NCBI RefSeq assembly: GCF_009852415.1 | Contig: NZ_WOXS01000002.1 | Location: 3,636,001 to 3,700,000, forward strand | Length of the DNA stretch: 64,000 nt | Direction: 5' to 3' | DNA from: Streptomyces sp. Tu 3180 | GTDB lineage: Bacteria; Actinomycetota; Actinomycetes; Streptomycetales; Streptomycetaceae | Part shown: piece after piece, positions 1-9,051 of the stretch | Position numbering within the stretch: the stretch's first letter is position 1 | Layout: each line of letters starts with the position of its first letter | The notes under the pieces: generated by a model | Seen by the model: only the letters and a program-made list of their open reading frames with translations | The model's database searches: none | What the model was told of the DNA's origin: nothing | Made by a program: the position numbers and the translations under genes

Positions 1-235
1 CGAGGCGTCCCTGGTACTCGATGACGAACGGCAGCATCCGGCCCGCGTTCGCCTCGGACCTGAGGTGGCGGACCATCTGACGGTAGGTCGGCCGGTGGGT
101 GATCGGACCGGCGGGCGTGGGCGGCGGGATGGTCGCCTCCCACGGCCGCAGCCAGTCGCGGTTGCGCCGGTTGACCTCGCGCCAGGCCTTCTGGTCGCGC
201 AGCTTTATCGGCCGGAGGACGATGTCGCCGTCCAC
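1..235 (-). CDS. GNAT-family acetyltransferase, RimJ-like (partial, N-terminal part)
   Basis: Only the first ~78 residues lie in the window; the gene runs off the left edge. The translation begins VDGDIVLRPIKLRD and continues through WREVNRRNRDWLRPWEAT to MLPFVIEYQG, typical of RimJ/RimL protein N-acetyltransferases that modify ribosomal or other protein N-termini. The start is uncertain: GTG at 235 is the first plausible codon after the mog stop, but the reading frame stays open upstream into mog. It follows mog on the same strand, as in other Streptomyces. Family assignment is firm; the substrate is unknown. Confidence 0.75.
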   Translation of the reverse strand, partial: MDGDIVLRPIKLRDQKAWREVNRRNRDWLRPWEATIPPPTPAGPITHRPTYRQMVRHLRSEANAGRMLPFVIEYQGRL

Positions 236-261
236 CAGCTCGACGGGCCAGGAGGAGCGGT

Positions 262-804
262 TCAGCTGGCACCCCCGCCACTGGCGTCCGGCCGGGGGTG
301 GTCGCCGCCGCGCAGCTGGTCGACGGCGTGCTTCAGCAGCGGCTCCAGGACGGCCAGGCCGTCCTTCACCCCGCCGCTGGACCCGGGCAGGTTGACGATC
401 AGCGTCCGGCCCGCGACCCCGGCGAGACCCCGGGAGAGGGCGGCCGTCGGCACCTTCTCGCGGCCGTGGGCCCGGATGGCCTCCGCGATGCCGGGCACCT
501 CGTGGTCGATCACCCGCCGGGTGGCCTCGGGGGTGCGGTCGGTGGGCGAGACGCCGGTGCCGCCGGTGGTCACGACGACGTCGTACCCGGCCTCGGCGCC
601 CGCGCGCAGGGCGGCCTCCACGGGATCGCCGTCGGGGACGACCTGCGGGCCGTCCACGGCGAAGCCGAGGCGCTCGAGGCCCTCGGCGACCAGTGGGCCG
701 CCCTTGTCCTCGTAGACACCGGCGGCGGCCCGGTTGGAGGCGGTGACCACGAGCGCGCGGTACGGCGCGGGCGGCGCGCCGCCGGCTGACGTGTCGAGTG
801 TCAT
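262..804 (-). CDS. mog: Molybdopterin adenylyltransferase (MogA/MoaB family)
   Basis: 180 residues. It adenylylates molybdopterin before metal insertion by MoeA. The central TTGGTGVSPTDRTPEA stretch is the conserved substrate-binding motif of the MogA/MoaB fold, and the NLPGSSGG segment near the C-terminus is also conserved. The ATG at 804 overlaps the moaC stop by an ATGA arrangement, so translation is probably coupled. The frame is open 81 codons further upstream, but that stretch is the moaC shadow and is low complexity. Operon order is galU-moeA-moaC-mog on the minus strand. Confidence 0.93.
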   Translation of the reverse strand: MTLDTSAGGAPPAPYRALVVTASNRAAAGVYEDKGGPLVAEGLERLGFAVDGPQVVPDGDPVEAALRAGAEAGYDVVVTTGGTGVSPTDRTPEATRRVIDHEVPGIAEAIRAHGREKVPTAALSRGLAGVAGRTLIVNLPGSSGGVKDGLAVLEPLLKHAVDQLRGGDHPRPDASGGGAS

Positions 805-1343
805 GCCCGGCTCCAGTCGCCCGACTTGCCGCCCGTCTTCTCCTCCACCCGCACGTCCGTGATGACCGCCTCCTTGTCGACCGCCTTGACCATGTCGATC
901 ACGGTGAGCGCGGCGACGGACACCGCGGTGAGCGCCTCCATCTCGACGCCCGTGCGGTCCGTCGTCCGCACGGTCGCCGCGATCTCCACGGCGTCGTCCG
1001 CGACCGACAGGTCCAGTTTCACACCGGACAGCGCCAAGGGGTGGCACAGGGGGATGAGGTCGGGGGTCCGTTTGGCGCCCATGATGCCCGCGATCCGCGC
1101 GGTGGCGAGGGCGTCGCCCTTGGGGACGCCCCCGCCGCGCAGCAGCTCGACCACGCGGGGTGAGACGAGGACCCGGCCGGTGGCACGGGCGGTGCGCGCG
1201 GTCACGTCCTTGCCGGACACGTCGACCATGCGGGCGGCGCCCGCCTCGTCGAGGTGGGTGAGGTGGTCCTGCTGGTCCCGCGTGTCCTGCGTGCGGCCCT
1301 GCTCAGGGGATCCGGGGGTCTTCCCCCGGGACGGTACGGTCAT
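801..1343 (-). CDS. moaC: Cyclic pyranopterin monophosphate synthase MoaC
   Basis: 180 residues. MoaC converts the MoaA product of GTP into cyclic pyranopterin monophosphate in molybdenum cofactor synthesis. Diagnostic motifs are LTHLDEAGAARMVDVS near the N-terminus, LIPLCHPL in the middle and GVEMEALTAVS followed by DMVKAVDK. The ATG at 1343 (MTVPSRGK) was preferred over an in-frame GTG 15 codons upstream because the family begins shortly before the HLDE motif. It lies 85 nt after the moeA stop and overlaps mog by 4 nt. Confidence 0.93.
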   Translation of the reverse strand: MTVPSRGKTPGSPEQGRTQDTRDQQDHLTHLDEAGAARMVDVSGKDVTARTARATGRVLVSPRVVELLRGGGVPKGDALATARIAGIMGAKRTPDLIPLCHPLALSGVKLDLSVADDAVEIAATVRTTDRTGVEMEALTAVSVAALTVIDMVKAVDKEAVITDVRVEEKTGGKSGDWSRA

Positions 1344-1428
1344 GCTCGATCGGCGCTCCCGGTCCTGGCCCGTCGCGGTGCGGCGCACGGGCCTGCTGTG
1401 CGCGACACGGTACCGCCAACCGGGGGAC

Positions 1429-2751
1429 TCAGCCGAGCAGGACCACCTCGACCCCGGTGCCCGGCGCGACGGACTCGGTGTCCTCGGGGACGACGATCAG
1501 CGCGTTCGCCCGGGCGAGGGCCGCCACGAGGTGGGATCCGGCGCCGCCGACCGGGGTCACCGCGCCGTCCGCGTACCGGCCGCGCAGGAACTGCCGGCGG
1601 CCCTTCGGCGAGGTCAGCGCCCCGTCCGCGGTGAGCGTCGCGCGGGTCCTCGGCCGGTGGACGTCCGTCAGGCCCATCAGGGTGCGGATGGCGGGGCGGA
1701 CGAACAGCTCGAAGGAGACGTAGGAGGAGACCGGGTTGCCGGGCAGGGCCAGCAGCGGGGTGTGGTCGGGGCCGATGGAGCCGAAGCCCTGGGGCTTGCC
1801 CGGCTGCATCGCCAGCCTGCGGAACTCGATGCCGGCGCCCGGCTCGTCCTCGTCGCCCACGGACGACAGCGCCTCCTTGACGACGTCGTACGCCCCGACG
1901 CTCACGCCGCCCGTGGTGACCACCAGGTCGGCGCGCACCAGCTGGTCCTCGATGGTGTCCCGCAGGGTCGCGGCGTCGTCGGCGACGGCGCCCACCCGGT
2001 AGGCGATGGCGCCGGCGTCGCGGGCGGCGGCGGTGAGGGCGAAGCTGTTGGAGTCGTAGATCCGGCCGGGGCGCAGTTCCTCGCCGGGCTGGACGAGTTC
2101 GCTGCCGGTGGAGAGCACGACCACGCGCGGGCGCGGGCGCACCCGGACCGTGCCGCGGCCGATCGCGGCCAGCAGGGAGATCTGCGGCGGTCCGAGGACG
2201 GTGCCCGCCTCCAGGGCGCGGTCGCCGGCCCTGACGTCGCTGCCCTCGGCGCGCACGTGGGCGCGTGCCGGTGCCGGGCGGTGGACGCGCACCTGTCCGC
2301 CGGCGCCCTCGGGGGCGAGGCTGCGGGCGCGCATCCCGGTGGCCGGGCCCTCGCCGAGGCCGCCGTCGGTCCACTCCACGGGAACGACGGTCTCGGCGCC
2401 CGGCGGGAGCGGGGCGCCGGTCATGATGCGGGCGGCCTGGCCGGGGCCGACGTGGAGGAGGTCGGCCTGGCCGGCGGCGACGTCACCGACGACGTCGAGG
2501 ACCGCCGGGTACTGCTCGCTCGCGCCCGCGACGTCCGCGACCCGTACCGCGTACCCGTCCATGGAGCTGTTGTCGAACGGCGGCAGGGACACCGGCACCG
2601 TGACGTCCTCGACCAGGACGCAGCCCTGGGCGTCGAGGAGGTTCAGCTCGATGGGGTCGAGGGGGCGGACGGTGGCGAGGATGTCGTCCAGGTGCTCGTC
2701 CACCGACCAGAGGTGGTCCGGGCCTGCGGTGCGGGGCGCGGCGGTGCTCAA
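1429..2751 (-). CDS. moeA: Molybdopterin molybdotransferase MoeA
   Basis: 440 residues. MoeA inserts molybdate into adenylylated molybdopterin. Visible landmarks are FDNSSMDGYAV (N-terminal domain), RIMTGAPLPPGAETVVPVE, STGSELV, TTGGVSVGAYD (MoCF-binding domain) and LALPGNPVSSYVSF. The C-terminal beta-barrel domain follows. The ATG overlaps the galU stop by 4 nt (ATGA), so the gene is probably co-translated with galU. The length is slightly above the usual ~410 residues, owing to a Pro/Ala-rich stretch around residues 150-170. Confidence 0.95.
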   Translation of the reverse strand: MSTAAPRTAGPDHLWSVDEHLDDILATVRPLDPIELNLLDAQGCVLVEDVTVPVSLPPFDNSSMDGYAVRVADVAGASEQYPAVLDVVGDVAAGQADLLHVGPGQAARIMTGAPLPPGAETVVPVEWTDGGLGEGPATGMRARSLAPEGAGGQVRVHRPAPARAHVRAEGSDVRAGDRALEAGTVLGPPQISLLAAIGRGTVRVRPRPRVVVLSTGSELVQPGEELRPGRIYDSNSFALTAAARDAGAIAYRVGAVADDAATLRDTIEDQLVRADLVVTTGGVSVGAYDVVKEALSSVGDEDEPGAGIEFRRLAMQPGKPQGFGSIGPDHTPLLALPGNPVSSYVSFELFVRPAIRTLMGLTDVHRPRTRATLTADGALTSPKGRRQFLRGRYADGAVTPVGGAGSHLVAALARANALIVVPEDTESVAPGTGVEVVLLG

Positions 2752-3659
2752 CGTTCCTGCATCTCCTCGGTGACGTAACGGCGGAGCCAGGCCCGGAAGT
2801 CCGGGCCCAGGTCCTCACGTTCGCACGCGAGCCGCACGATGGCACGCAGGTAGTCGCCGCGGTCGCCGGTGTCATAGCGGCGGCCCTTGAAGACGACGCC
2901 GTGCACCGGGCCGCCGATCTTCTCGTCGGCCGCGAGCTGCTGGAGGGCGTCGGTGAGCTGGATCTCGCCGCCGCGGCCCGGCTCGGTCCGCCGCAGCACG
3001 TCGAAGACGGCCGGGTCGAGGACGTAGCGGCCGATGATGGCGCAGTTGGAGGGGGCGTCGGCGGGGTCGGGCTTCTCGACCAGGCCGGAGACCCGCACGA
3101 CGTCGGAGTCCTCGGTGGTCTCGACGGCGGCGGACCCGTAGAGGTGGATCTGCTCGGGGGCCACCTCCATGAGCGCGACGACGCTGCCGCCGTGCTGCTC
3201 CTGGACCTCGATCATGCGCCGGAGCAGGGGGTCGCGCGGGTCGATCAGGTCGTCGCCGAGGAGGACGGCGAAGGGCTCGTCGCCGACGTGCGGCGCGGCG
3301 CACAGGACGGCGTGGCCGAGGCCCCTGGGGTCGCCCTGGCGGACGTAGTGCATGGTGGCCAGGTCGCTGGATTCCTGCACCTTGGCGAGCCGGTCGGCGT
3401 CGCCCTTCTTCTCGAGGGCGGACTCCAGCTCGTAGTTGCGGTCGAAGTGGTCCTCCAGCGGGCGCTTGTTGCGGCCCGTCACCATGAGGACGTCGTCGAG
3501 ACCGGAGGCGACCGCCTCTTCGACCACGTACTGGATCGCGGGCTTGTCGACGACCGGAAGCATCTCCTTGGGAGTGGCCTTGGTGGCCGGCAGGAACCGG
3601 GTGCCGAGGCCTGCTGCGGGGATGACAGCCTTGCTGATCCGAGGGTGCGACTGAATCAT
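2748..3659 (-). CDS. galU: UTP-glucose-1-phosphate uridylyltransferase
   Basis: 303 residues. It makes UDP-glucose for cell-wall polymers, trehalose and glycogen metabolism. The N-terminal nucleotide-binding signature IPAAGLGTRFLPATKATPKE, VVDKPAIQYVVEEA, LLGDDLI and LVEKPDP are all present. The start MIQSHPRIS at 3659 fits the family; an in-frame start 8 codons upstream would lengthen it without homologous residues. It is the first gene of the galU-moeA-moaC-mog transcription unit. The 92-bp divergent region to the 5-FCL gene carries its promoter. Confidence 0.95.
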   Translation of the reverse strand: MIQSHPRISKAVIPAAGLGTRFLPATKATPKEMLPVVDKPAIQYVVEEAVASGLDDVLMVTGRNKRPLEDHFDRNYELESALEKKGDADRLAKVQESSDLATMHYVRQGDPRGLGHAVLCAAPHVGDEPFAVLLGDDLIDPRDPLLRRMIEVQEQHGGSVVALMEVAPEQIHLYGSAAVETTEDSDVVRVSGLVEKPDPADAPSNCAIIGRYVLDPAVFDVLRRTEPGRGGEIQLTDALQQLAADEKIGGPVHGVVFKGRRYDTGDRGDYLRAIVRLACEREDLGPDFRAWLRRYVTEEMQER

Positions 3660-3751
3660 GCCCGCCACCCTATCCGGTGCCATTGTGTGGAATCTGTGGC
3701 TCCGATTATTTAAAGCTCATATGAGCATATTGGAACGGTGCGGGGACAATC

Positions 3752-4366
3752 TTGAAACACAACGAACGCGCGGACGAGCCTGACAAGCGTGTGTTGCGGC
3801 GGGAAATCCTCACGGTGAGGAACAAGTTGACGGCGGATGACGTGCGGGAGTCCACCGCCGCGCTGGCCCGGCGGGCGCTCGGGCTGCCCGAACTGACGCA
3901 CGCGCGCACGGTGGCGGCCTACGTCTCCGTGGGGAGCGAGCCCGGCACGCTCGCGCTGCTGGACGCACTGCGCGCCCGGGGCGTGCGCGTGCTGCTGCCC
4001 GCCCTGCTGCCCGACAACGACCTGGACTGGGGCGCGTACGCCGGGCAGGGGTCCCTCGCGCGCGTCCGGCACGGCGGGCGGATGGCCCTCCTCGAGCCGG
4101 CCGGGGAGCGCCTCGGGCCGGACGCTGTGACCGGGGCGGACGCCGTCCTGCTGCCGGGCCTGGCCGTCGACGCGCGCGGGATGCGGCTGGGGCGCGGCGG
4201 AGGCTCCTACGACCGGGTCCTCGCCCGGCTGGAGCGCGCGGGCGCGCACCCGGCGCTGGTGGTGCTGCTGTACGACTCCGAGGTCGTCGAGCGCGTCCCC
4301 GCCGAGCCGCACGACCGGCCGGTGCACGCGGTGGTGACGCCGTCGGGGGTGCGGCGGTTCCGGTGA
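3752..4366 (+). CDS. 5-formyltetrahydrofolate cyclo-ligase
   Basis: 204 residues. It converts 5-formyl-THF to 5,10-methenyl-THF with ATP hydrolysis. The conserved C-terminal motif RLGRGGGSYDRVLARL is present, and the N-terminal KRVLRREILTVRNKL matches family members. The TTG at 3752 is taken as start; an in-frame GTG at 3791 would remove 13 residues and part of the conserved basic N-terminus. It is divergent from galU and convergent with the penicillin acylase gene, separated from the latter by a hairpin. Confidence 0.9.
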   Translation: MKHNERADEPDKRVLRREILTVRNKLTADDVRESTAALARRALGLPELTHARTVAAYVSVGSEPGTLALLDALRARGVRVLLPALLPDNDLDWGAYAGQGSLARVRHGGRMALLEPAGERLGPDAVTGADAVLLPGLAVDARGMRLGRGGGSYDRVLARLERAGAHPALVVLLYDSEVVERVPAEPHDRPVHAVVTPSGVRRFR

Positions 4367-4379
4367 GGTCCTGACACGC

Positions 4380-4415
4380 GGAGGCGGCCACCACGCGCAC
4401 GTGGTGACCGCCTCC
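4380..4415. terminator. Bidirectional hairpin terminator
   Basis: Inverted repeat with 16-nt arms (one mismatch) and a 4-nt CGCA loop between the convergent 5-FCL (+) and penicillin acylase (-) genes. Its position suits termination from both sides. Confidence 0.8.
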
Positions 4416-4434
4416 GCCCGCCGGGTCGCCCGGG

Positions 4435-7278
4435 TCAGGGCTTGAGCACCAGGGTGTCCTCGGTGTTCTCCCCGACCGCCTTGTCCGAGAACGGCCACTC
4501 CAGCAGCTCGCCCTCGGCCCACTTCTCCGTCTGGTCGACGTAGTGGGCGTTGTAGGCGTGCCCGGAGGCGCCGGTGAGGTTGATCCACCGGGACTTGTCG
4601 AGGTCGCCGAGGTTGACCACCATCCGCATGGACGGCACCCACACGACCCCGTAGCCGCCGGCGGCGTTCCAGCCGGTCGCGTTGACCGTCGCCTCGCCGC
4701 CGCCGAGCTTCCACGGGCCGCGGTTGAGGGCGTACTGCAGGAAGCCGGGGCCCTCGGTGCCGAGCGTCTGGTTCTTCAGGAACAGGCGGTGCAGCCGGCC
4801 CCAGCTCCAGGAGTCGATGTCCTTGCCGAGCTGGGCGGTCAGCTCCCAGCGGGCGTCGATCATGGCGCGCTTGAACAGCTCGTCACGGTTGTCCGCGTCG
4901 GGGCGGGTGCCCGCCTTGGGGGCCTTCCACCAGTCGCTGTCCTCCTCGTCCATCAGGTTGCGGACCACCTCGAACCAGCGGTCGCCGCCGTCGGGCTGCG
5001 CCTGGTCGGCGTCGCGCTGGCCGCACTCGCGCACCTTGTCGGCCTCGTCCGCGGGCCCGGTGGTGTCGGCCGGCTCGACCCACAGGCACTGGCCCTTGGC
5101 CCGCAGCTCCTTGGGCAGCTTGTTGCCGAAGGCGAGCTTGAGGACGTTGCGCCAGACGGAGTTGAAGTAGGCGGCGGCCGCCGAGTCGGCGTCCTGGGTG
5201 TAGTCCCAGCCCTCCAGCAGCTTCTGCGCCTCGCGCACCTCCTTCTCACCGACGTCGATCTTGAGCAGCTCGGGCACCAGCAGCTTGGCGATGGAGCTGG
5301 AGTTGTCGAGCTGCATCTGGCGCATGTCGTCGGTGGAGATCTTGCCGCCGTCCTTGATCTTCGACTGGATCAGGTCGGTGATCCGCTGGCTGCGGGCGCC
5401 GTAACCCCAGTCGGTGGTCAGCGTGTAGGGGTAGTCCTCGCCGACGACGGCCTGGTTGGCGGTGACGATGTAGCCGCGCTCCGGGTCGTACTCGTAGGGC
5501 AGCGCGTCCTGGTCGACCCAGCCGGTCCACTCGTAGTCGGGGTCCCAGCCGGGGGCGGGGACGGAACCGTCGTGGTTCTCCGCGCGGGTGGGGATCTTCC
5601 CGGGCAGCGTGTAGCCGATGTGGCCCTCGGTGTCCGCGTAGACCAGGTTCTGCGAGGGCACCTCGAACAGGGCGGCCGCCTCGCGGAAGTCGTTCCAGTT
5701 CTTCGCGCGGTTCATGGCGAAGACGGAGTCCATGGTGCGGCCCGGGTCCAGCGCGGTCCAGCGCAGCGCGACTCCGTAGCCGTCGCCCCGGTCGGGGGCG
5801 GCGCTGTCGACGGTGGCCTTCTTGCCGGTCCTGACGAGTTCGTCGGAACGGTCGGAGAGCAGGGGGCCGTTGTTGGTCTCCCGCACGACGATCTTCTGCG
5901 CCTCGCCGCCGGCGACCTCGATGGTCTCCTCGCGCGTCTCGAACGGCACCACCTTGCCGCCGTACTGGTAGCCGTCGCCGGTGATCTTCTCCAGGTAGAG
6001 GTCGGTGACGTCGACGCCGGAGTTGGTCAGGCCCCAGGCGATGTCCTGGTTGTGGCCGATTATCACGCCGGGCAGGCCGGCGAAGGTGTAGCCGGCGACG
6101 TCGTACCGGCACTCGGCGGAGACGCTGCGGCAGTGCAGGCCCATCTGGTACCAGACGGACGGCAGCGAGGCCGACAGGTGCGGGTCGTTGGCGAGCAGCG
6201 GCTCGCCGGTGATGGTGTGCTCGCCGGCGACCACCCAGGAGTTGGAGCCGATGCCGTCGCCGTTGACGCCGACGGCGGTGGGGAGGTCCTGCAGGACCTC
6301 CTGGAGACCGGTCAGCTGGCTCTCCAGGGCGGAACCGCCGGTGCCGGTGTCCGTGCCGGTGCCCGTGCCGGTACCGGTGCCGGTCCCCGTGCCGGCCCCT
6401 GTGCCCGTGCCCGTCCCCGTGCCGGTACCGGTTCCCGCGCCCGTGCCGGTACCGGTTCCCGTGCCCGTGCCCGTGCCGCTCGTGTTCTCACCCTGCTCGT
6501 AGGCCCCGGTGAGCTCGTTGAACCGGCCCTCCTGGATCACCGGCTTGTTCCGGCCGTACGGGTACTCCGGGTACAGGTCGGCGATCTGCTGCGGGCCGAG
6601 GCGGCTGGTCATCAGGGCCCGGTCGATCTCGTCCTGCATGTTGCCGCGCAGGTCCCAGGCCATCGCCTTCAGCCAGGCCACCGAGTCGACCGGGGTCCAC
6701 GGCTCGGGCGCGTAGTCGTTGGTGAGGCCCAGCGCCGCGTACTCCAGGGAGATCTCCTTGCCCTCCTTGCCCTCCAGATAGGCGTTGACCCCCTTGGCGT
6801 ACGCCTGGAGGTGCTTCTTCGTGGAGGGGGAGAGCTTCTTCTCGTACTCCTCCTTCGCGACCCGGTCCCAGCCCAGGGTGCGCAGGAACTCGTCGTTGTC
6901 GACCTGGCTCTTGCCGAACATCTCCGACAGGCGCCCGGCGGTCATGTGCCGGCGCACGTCCATCTCGTAGAACCGGTCCTGCGCCTGGACGTACCCCTGC
7001 GCCATGAACAGGTCCTCCTCGGAGGAGGCGTAGATCTGCGGGATGCCGTGACCGTCGCGTTTGACGTCGACGGTTCCCGACAGTCCCTGGAGCTTGATCG
7101 AACCCGTGGTCTGCGGGAAGGAGGCGCGCACGGTGCTGACGGACCAGTACGCCCCGTAGGCGACACCGCCGATCAGTGCCAGCACCAGGACGAGCACGAT
7201 CAGACGGGCTTTGCGCCCCTTCTTCCTGCCGGACTTGCCGGCCTGCTGACCCGTGGAGGCGGTGGTGTCGGTGGGCAT
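4435..7278 (-). CDS. Penicillin acylase family protein (Ntn-hydrolase), membrane anchored
   Basis: 947 residues from the ATG at 7278 (MPTDTTAST). A basic N-terminus is followed by one membrane segment (LIVLVLVLALIGGVAYGAYW), so the enzyme is probably extracytoplasmic. The mature-alpha-chain-like part (DGHGIPQIYA) is followed by a spacer, then GSNSWVVAG, in which Ser is the expected N-terminal nucleophile of the beta chain after autocleavage. LLANDPHL and GLTNSGVDV are further family motifs. The family hydrolyses amide bonds (beta-lactams, acyl-homoserine lactones, peptides); the substrate here cannot be told. The spacer carries a long Gly-Thr repeat (6341-6478). Divergent from the antiporter. 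Confidence 0.9.
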   Translation of the reverse strand: MPTDTTASTGQQAGKSGRKKGRKARLIVLVLVLALIGGVAYGAYWSVSTVRASFPQTTGSIKLQGLSGTVDVKRDGHGIPQIYASSEEDLFMAQGYVQAQDRFYEMDVRRHMTAGRLSEMFGKSQVDNDEFLRTLGWDRVAKEEYEKKLSPSTKKHLQAYAKGVNAYLEGKEGKEISLEYAALGLTNDYAPEPWTPVDSVAWLKAMAWDLRGNMQDEIDRALMTSRLGPQQIADLYPEYPYGRNKPVIQEGRFNELTGAYEQGENTSGTGTGTGTGTGTGAGTGTGTGTGTGTGAGTGTGTGTGTGTGTDTGTGGSALESQLTGLQEVLQDLPTAVGVNGDGIGSNSWVVAGEHTITGEPLLANDPHLSASLPSVWYQMGLHCRSVSAECRYDVAGYTFAGLPGVIIGHNQDIAWGLTNSGVDVTDLYLEKITGDGYQYGGKVVPFETREETIEVAGGEAQKIVVRETNNGPLLSDRSDELVRTGKKATVDSAAPDRGDGYGVALRWTALDPGRTMDSVFAMNRAKNWNDFREAAALFEVPSQNLVYADTEGHIGYTLPGKIPTRAENHDGSVPAPGWDPDYEWTGWVDQDALPYEYDPERGYIVTANQAVVGEDYPYTLTTDWGYGARSQRITDLIQSKIKDGGKISTDDMRQMQLDNSSSIAKLLVPELLKIDVGEKEVREAQKLLEGWDYTQDADSAAAAYFNSVWRNVLKLAFGNKLPKELRAKGQCLWVEPADTTGPADEADKVRECGQRDADQAQPDGGDRWFEVVRNLMDEEDSDWWKAPKAGTRPDADNRDELFKRAMIDARWELTAQLGKDIDSWSWGRLHRLFLKNQTLGTEGPGFLQYALNRGPWKLGGGEATVNATGWNAAGGYGVVWVPSMRMVVNLGDLDKSRWINLTGASGHAYNAHYVDQTEKWAEGELLEWPFSDKAVGENTEDTLVLKP
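6341..6478 (-). repeat. Gly-Thr dipeptide repeat in the acylase spacer
   Basis: About 46 codons alternate Gly and Thr (GGx ACx), with occasional Ala or Asp, just upstream of the predicted beta-chain nucleophile Ser. The DNA is a 6-bp imperfect tandem repeat (CCGGTG/CCCGTG variants), prone to slippage in whole-codon steps. Confidence 0.9.
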
Positions 7279-7521
7279 CGCTGTCCTTGCTGTCCTAACG
7301 CGAGCGGCAGGTCGGGCTGTGCTTTTAACTGAGCGCTGGAGCAACGATAGGCGCAGGGCCCCGCGGCCCTTGACGCGGAGTCGGGAACCAGCCCGGACGG
7401 ACGTTCGATCTTGCCCCGGCAAGCGTCAAGAACGCGTCAAGAGTTAGGTAAGGTAACGAAGTAGTTTGCCGCGGAAGCGGTGGATCTCGGGCGATGTACG
7501 TGAGCTCACGCGCGGACGCGC

Positions 7522-9051
7522 ATGGGTCAGGGAAGGGAACGGCCGCTGACTGTCCACCACCTCAACCAGCTCCTGCTCGTCTGCTCGATCGTCCTGCTCG
7601 TCGCCGTCGCAGCGGTCCGGATCTCCTCGCGCAGCGGGCTCCCCAGCCTGCTCGTCTACCTGGGCATCGGCATCGCCATGGGCCAGGACGGCATCGGTGG
7701 CATCCACTTCGACAACGCCGAGCTGACCCAGGTCATCGGCTACGCGGCCCTGGTCGTGATCCTGGCCGAGGGTGGTCTGGGCACCAAGTGGAGCGAGATC
7801 AGACCGGCCCTGCCCGCCGCCTCCGCGCTCGCGCTGGCCGGCGTCGCGGTGAGCGTCGGGGTCACGGCGTCGGCCGCGCACTTCCTGGTGGGGCTGGAAT
7901 GGCGGCAGGCGCTCATCATCGGCGCGGTGGTGTCCTCGACCGACGCGGCGGCCGTGTTCTCGGTGCTGCGGAGGATCCCCCTCCCCTCGCGCGTGACGGG
8001 CACGCTGGAGGCCGAGTCCGGCTTCAACGACGCCCCGGTCGTCATCCTGGTCGTCGCCTTCTCCACGGCCGGTCCGGTCGAGCACTGGTACGTGCTGATC
8101 GGCGAGATAGTGCTGGAGCTGGCCATCGGTGCCGCCATCGGGCTCGCGGTGGGCTGGCTGGGCGCCTGGGCGCTGCGGCACGTGGCGCTGCCCGCCTCCG
8201 GCCTCTACCCGATCGCCGTCATGGCCATCGCGGTCGCCGCCTACGCGGCGGGCGCCATCGCCCACGGCAGCGGCTTCCTCGCCGTCTACCTCGCCTCGAT
8301 GGTGCTGGGCAACGCCAAGCTGCCGCACTGGCCCGCCACGCGCGGCTTCGCCGAGGGGCTCGGCTGGCTCGCCCAGATCGGCATGTTCGTCCTGCTCGGC
8401 CTGCTGGTCACCCCGCACGAGCTGGGCGACGACATCGTGCCGGCACTGGTCATCGGGCTGGCGCTCACCATGGTGGCCCGCCCGCTGAGCGTCGTGCTGT
8501 GCCTGCTGCCGTTCCGGGTGCCCTGGCAGGAGCAGACGCTGATGTCGTGGGCGGGGCTGCGCGGCGCCGTGCCCATCATCCTGGCGACGATCCCGATGGT
8601 GGAGGGCGTCGAGTCGAGCGAGAAGATCTTCAACATCGTCTTCGTCCTGGTCGTCGTCTACACCCTCATCCAGGGCCCGACGCTGCCCTGGCTGGCCCGC
8701 ACGCTGCACCTGGGCAGGGGCTCCGAGGCCGCCGACCTCGGCATCGAGTCGGCGCCCCTGGAGCGGCTGCGCGGGCACCTGCTGTCGGTCGTCATCCCGG
8801 ACGGCTCGAGGATGCACGGCGTGGAGATCGCCGAGCTGCGGCTGCCCGCCGGGGCCGCCGTCACCCTCGTGGTGCGCGGGGGCGAGTCGTTCGTCCCGCT
8901 GCCCACGACGGTGCTGCGGCGCGGGGACGAACTGCTCGTCGTCGCCACCGACCCGGTGCGGGACGCCGCCGAACGGCGCCTGCGCGCGGTGGGCCGCGGC
9001 GGCAAGCTGGCCGGCTGGCTGGGCACCGACGCGTCACAGGACGGGGACTGA
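7522..9051 (+). CDS. Potassium/proton antiporter, CPA1 family with C-terminal TrkA_C domain
   Basis: About 509 residues. Twelve or so membrane segments with conserved VVSSTDAAAVFSVLRR, TLEAESGFNDAPVVIL and MSWAGLRGAVPIILA mark a monovalent cation/proton antiporter of the CPA1 family. The C-terminal ~120 residues (GVEIAELRLPAGAAVTLVVRGG) form a TrkA_C regulatory domain. The true start may be the CTG at 7546 (LTVHHLNQLLL), because the purine-rich AGGGAAGGGA sits at good ribosome-binding distance from it, while the ATG at 7522 has no such site. It exchanges K+ or Na+ for H+ at the cytoplasmic membrane. Confidence 0.88.
   Translation: MGQGRERPLTVHHLNQLLLVCSIVLLVAVAAVRISSRSGLPSLLVYLGIGIAMGQDGIGGIHFDNAELTQVIGYAALVVILAEGGLGTKWSEIRPALPAASALALAGVAVSVGVTASAAHFLVGLEWRQALIIGAVVSSTDAAAVFSVLRRIPLPSRVTGTLEAESGFNDAPVVILVVAFSTAGPVEHWYVLIGEIVLELAIGAAIGLAVGWLGAWALRHVALPASGLYPIAVMAIAVAAYAAGAIAHGSGFLAVYLASMVLGNAKLPHWPATRGFAEGLGWLAQIGMFVLLGLLVTPHELGDDIVPALVIGLALTMVARPLSVVLCLLPFRVPWQEQTLMSWAGLRGAVPIILATIPMVEGVESSEKIFNIVFVLVVVYTLIQGPTLPWLARTLHLGRGSEAADLGIESAPLERLRGHLLSVVIPDGSRMHGVEIAELRLPAGAAVTLVVRGGESFVPLPTTVLRRGDELLVVATDPVRDAAERRLRAVGRGGKLAGWLGTDASQDGD

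Noticed and set aside
7424..7441. Tandem CTTGACG as -35 boxes for the penicillin acylase
   Set aside because: No matching -10 hexamer at 17-18 bp could be found on the minus strand.
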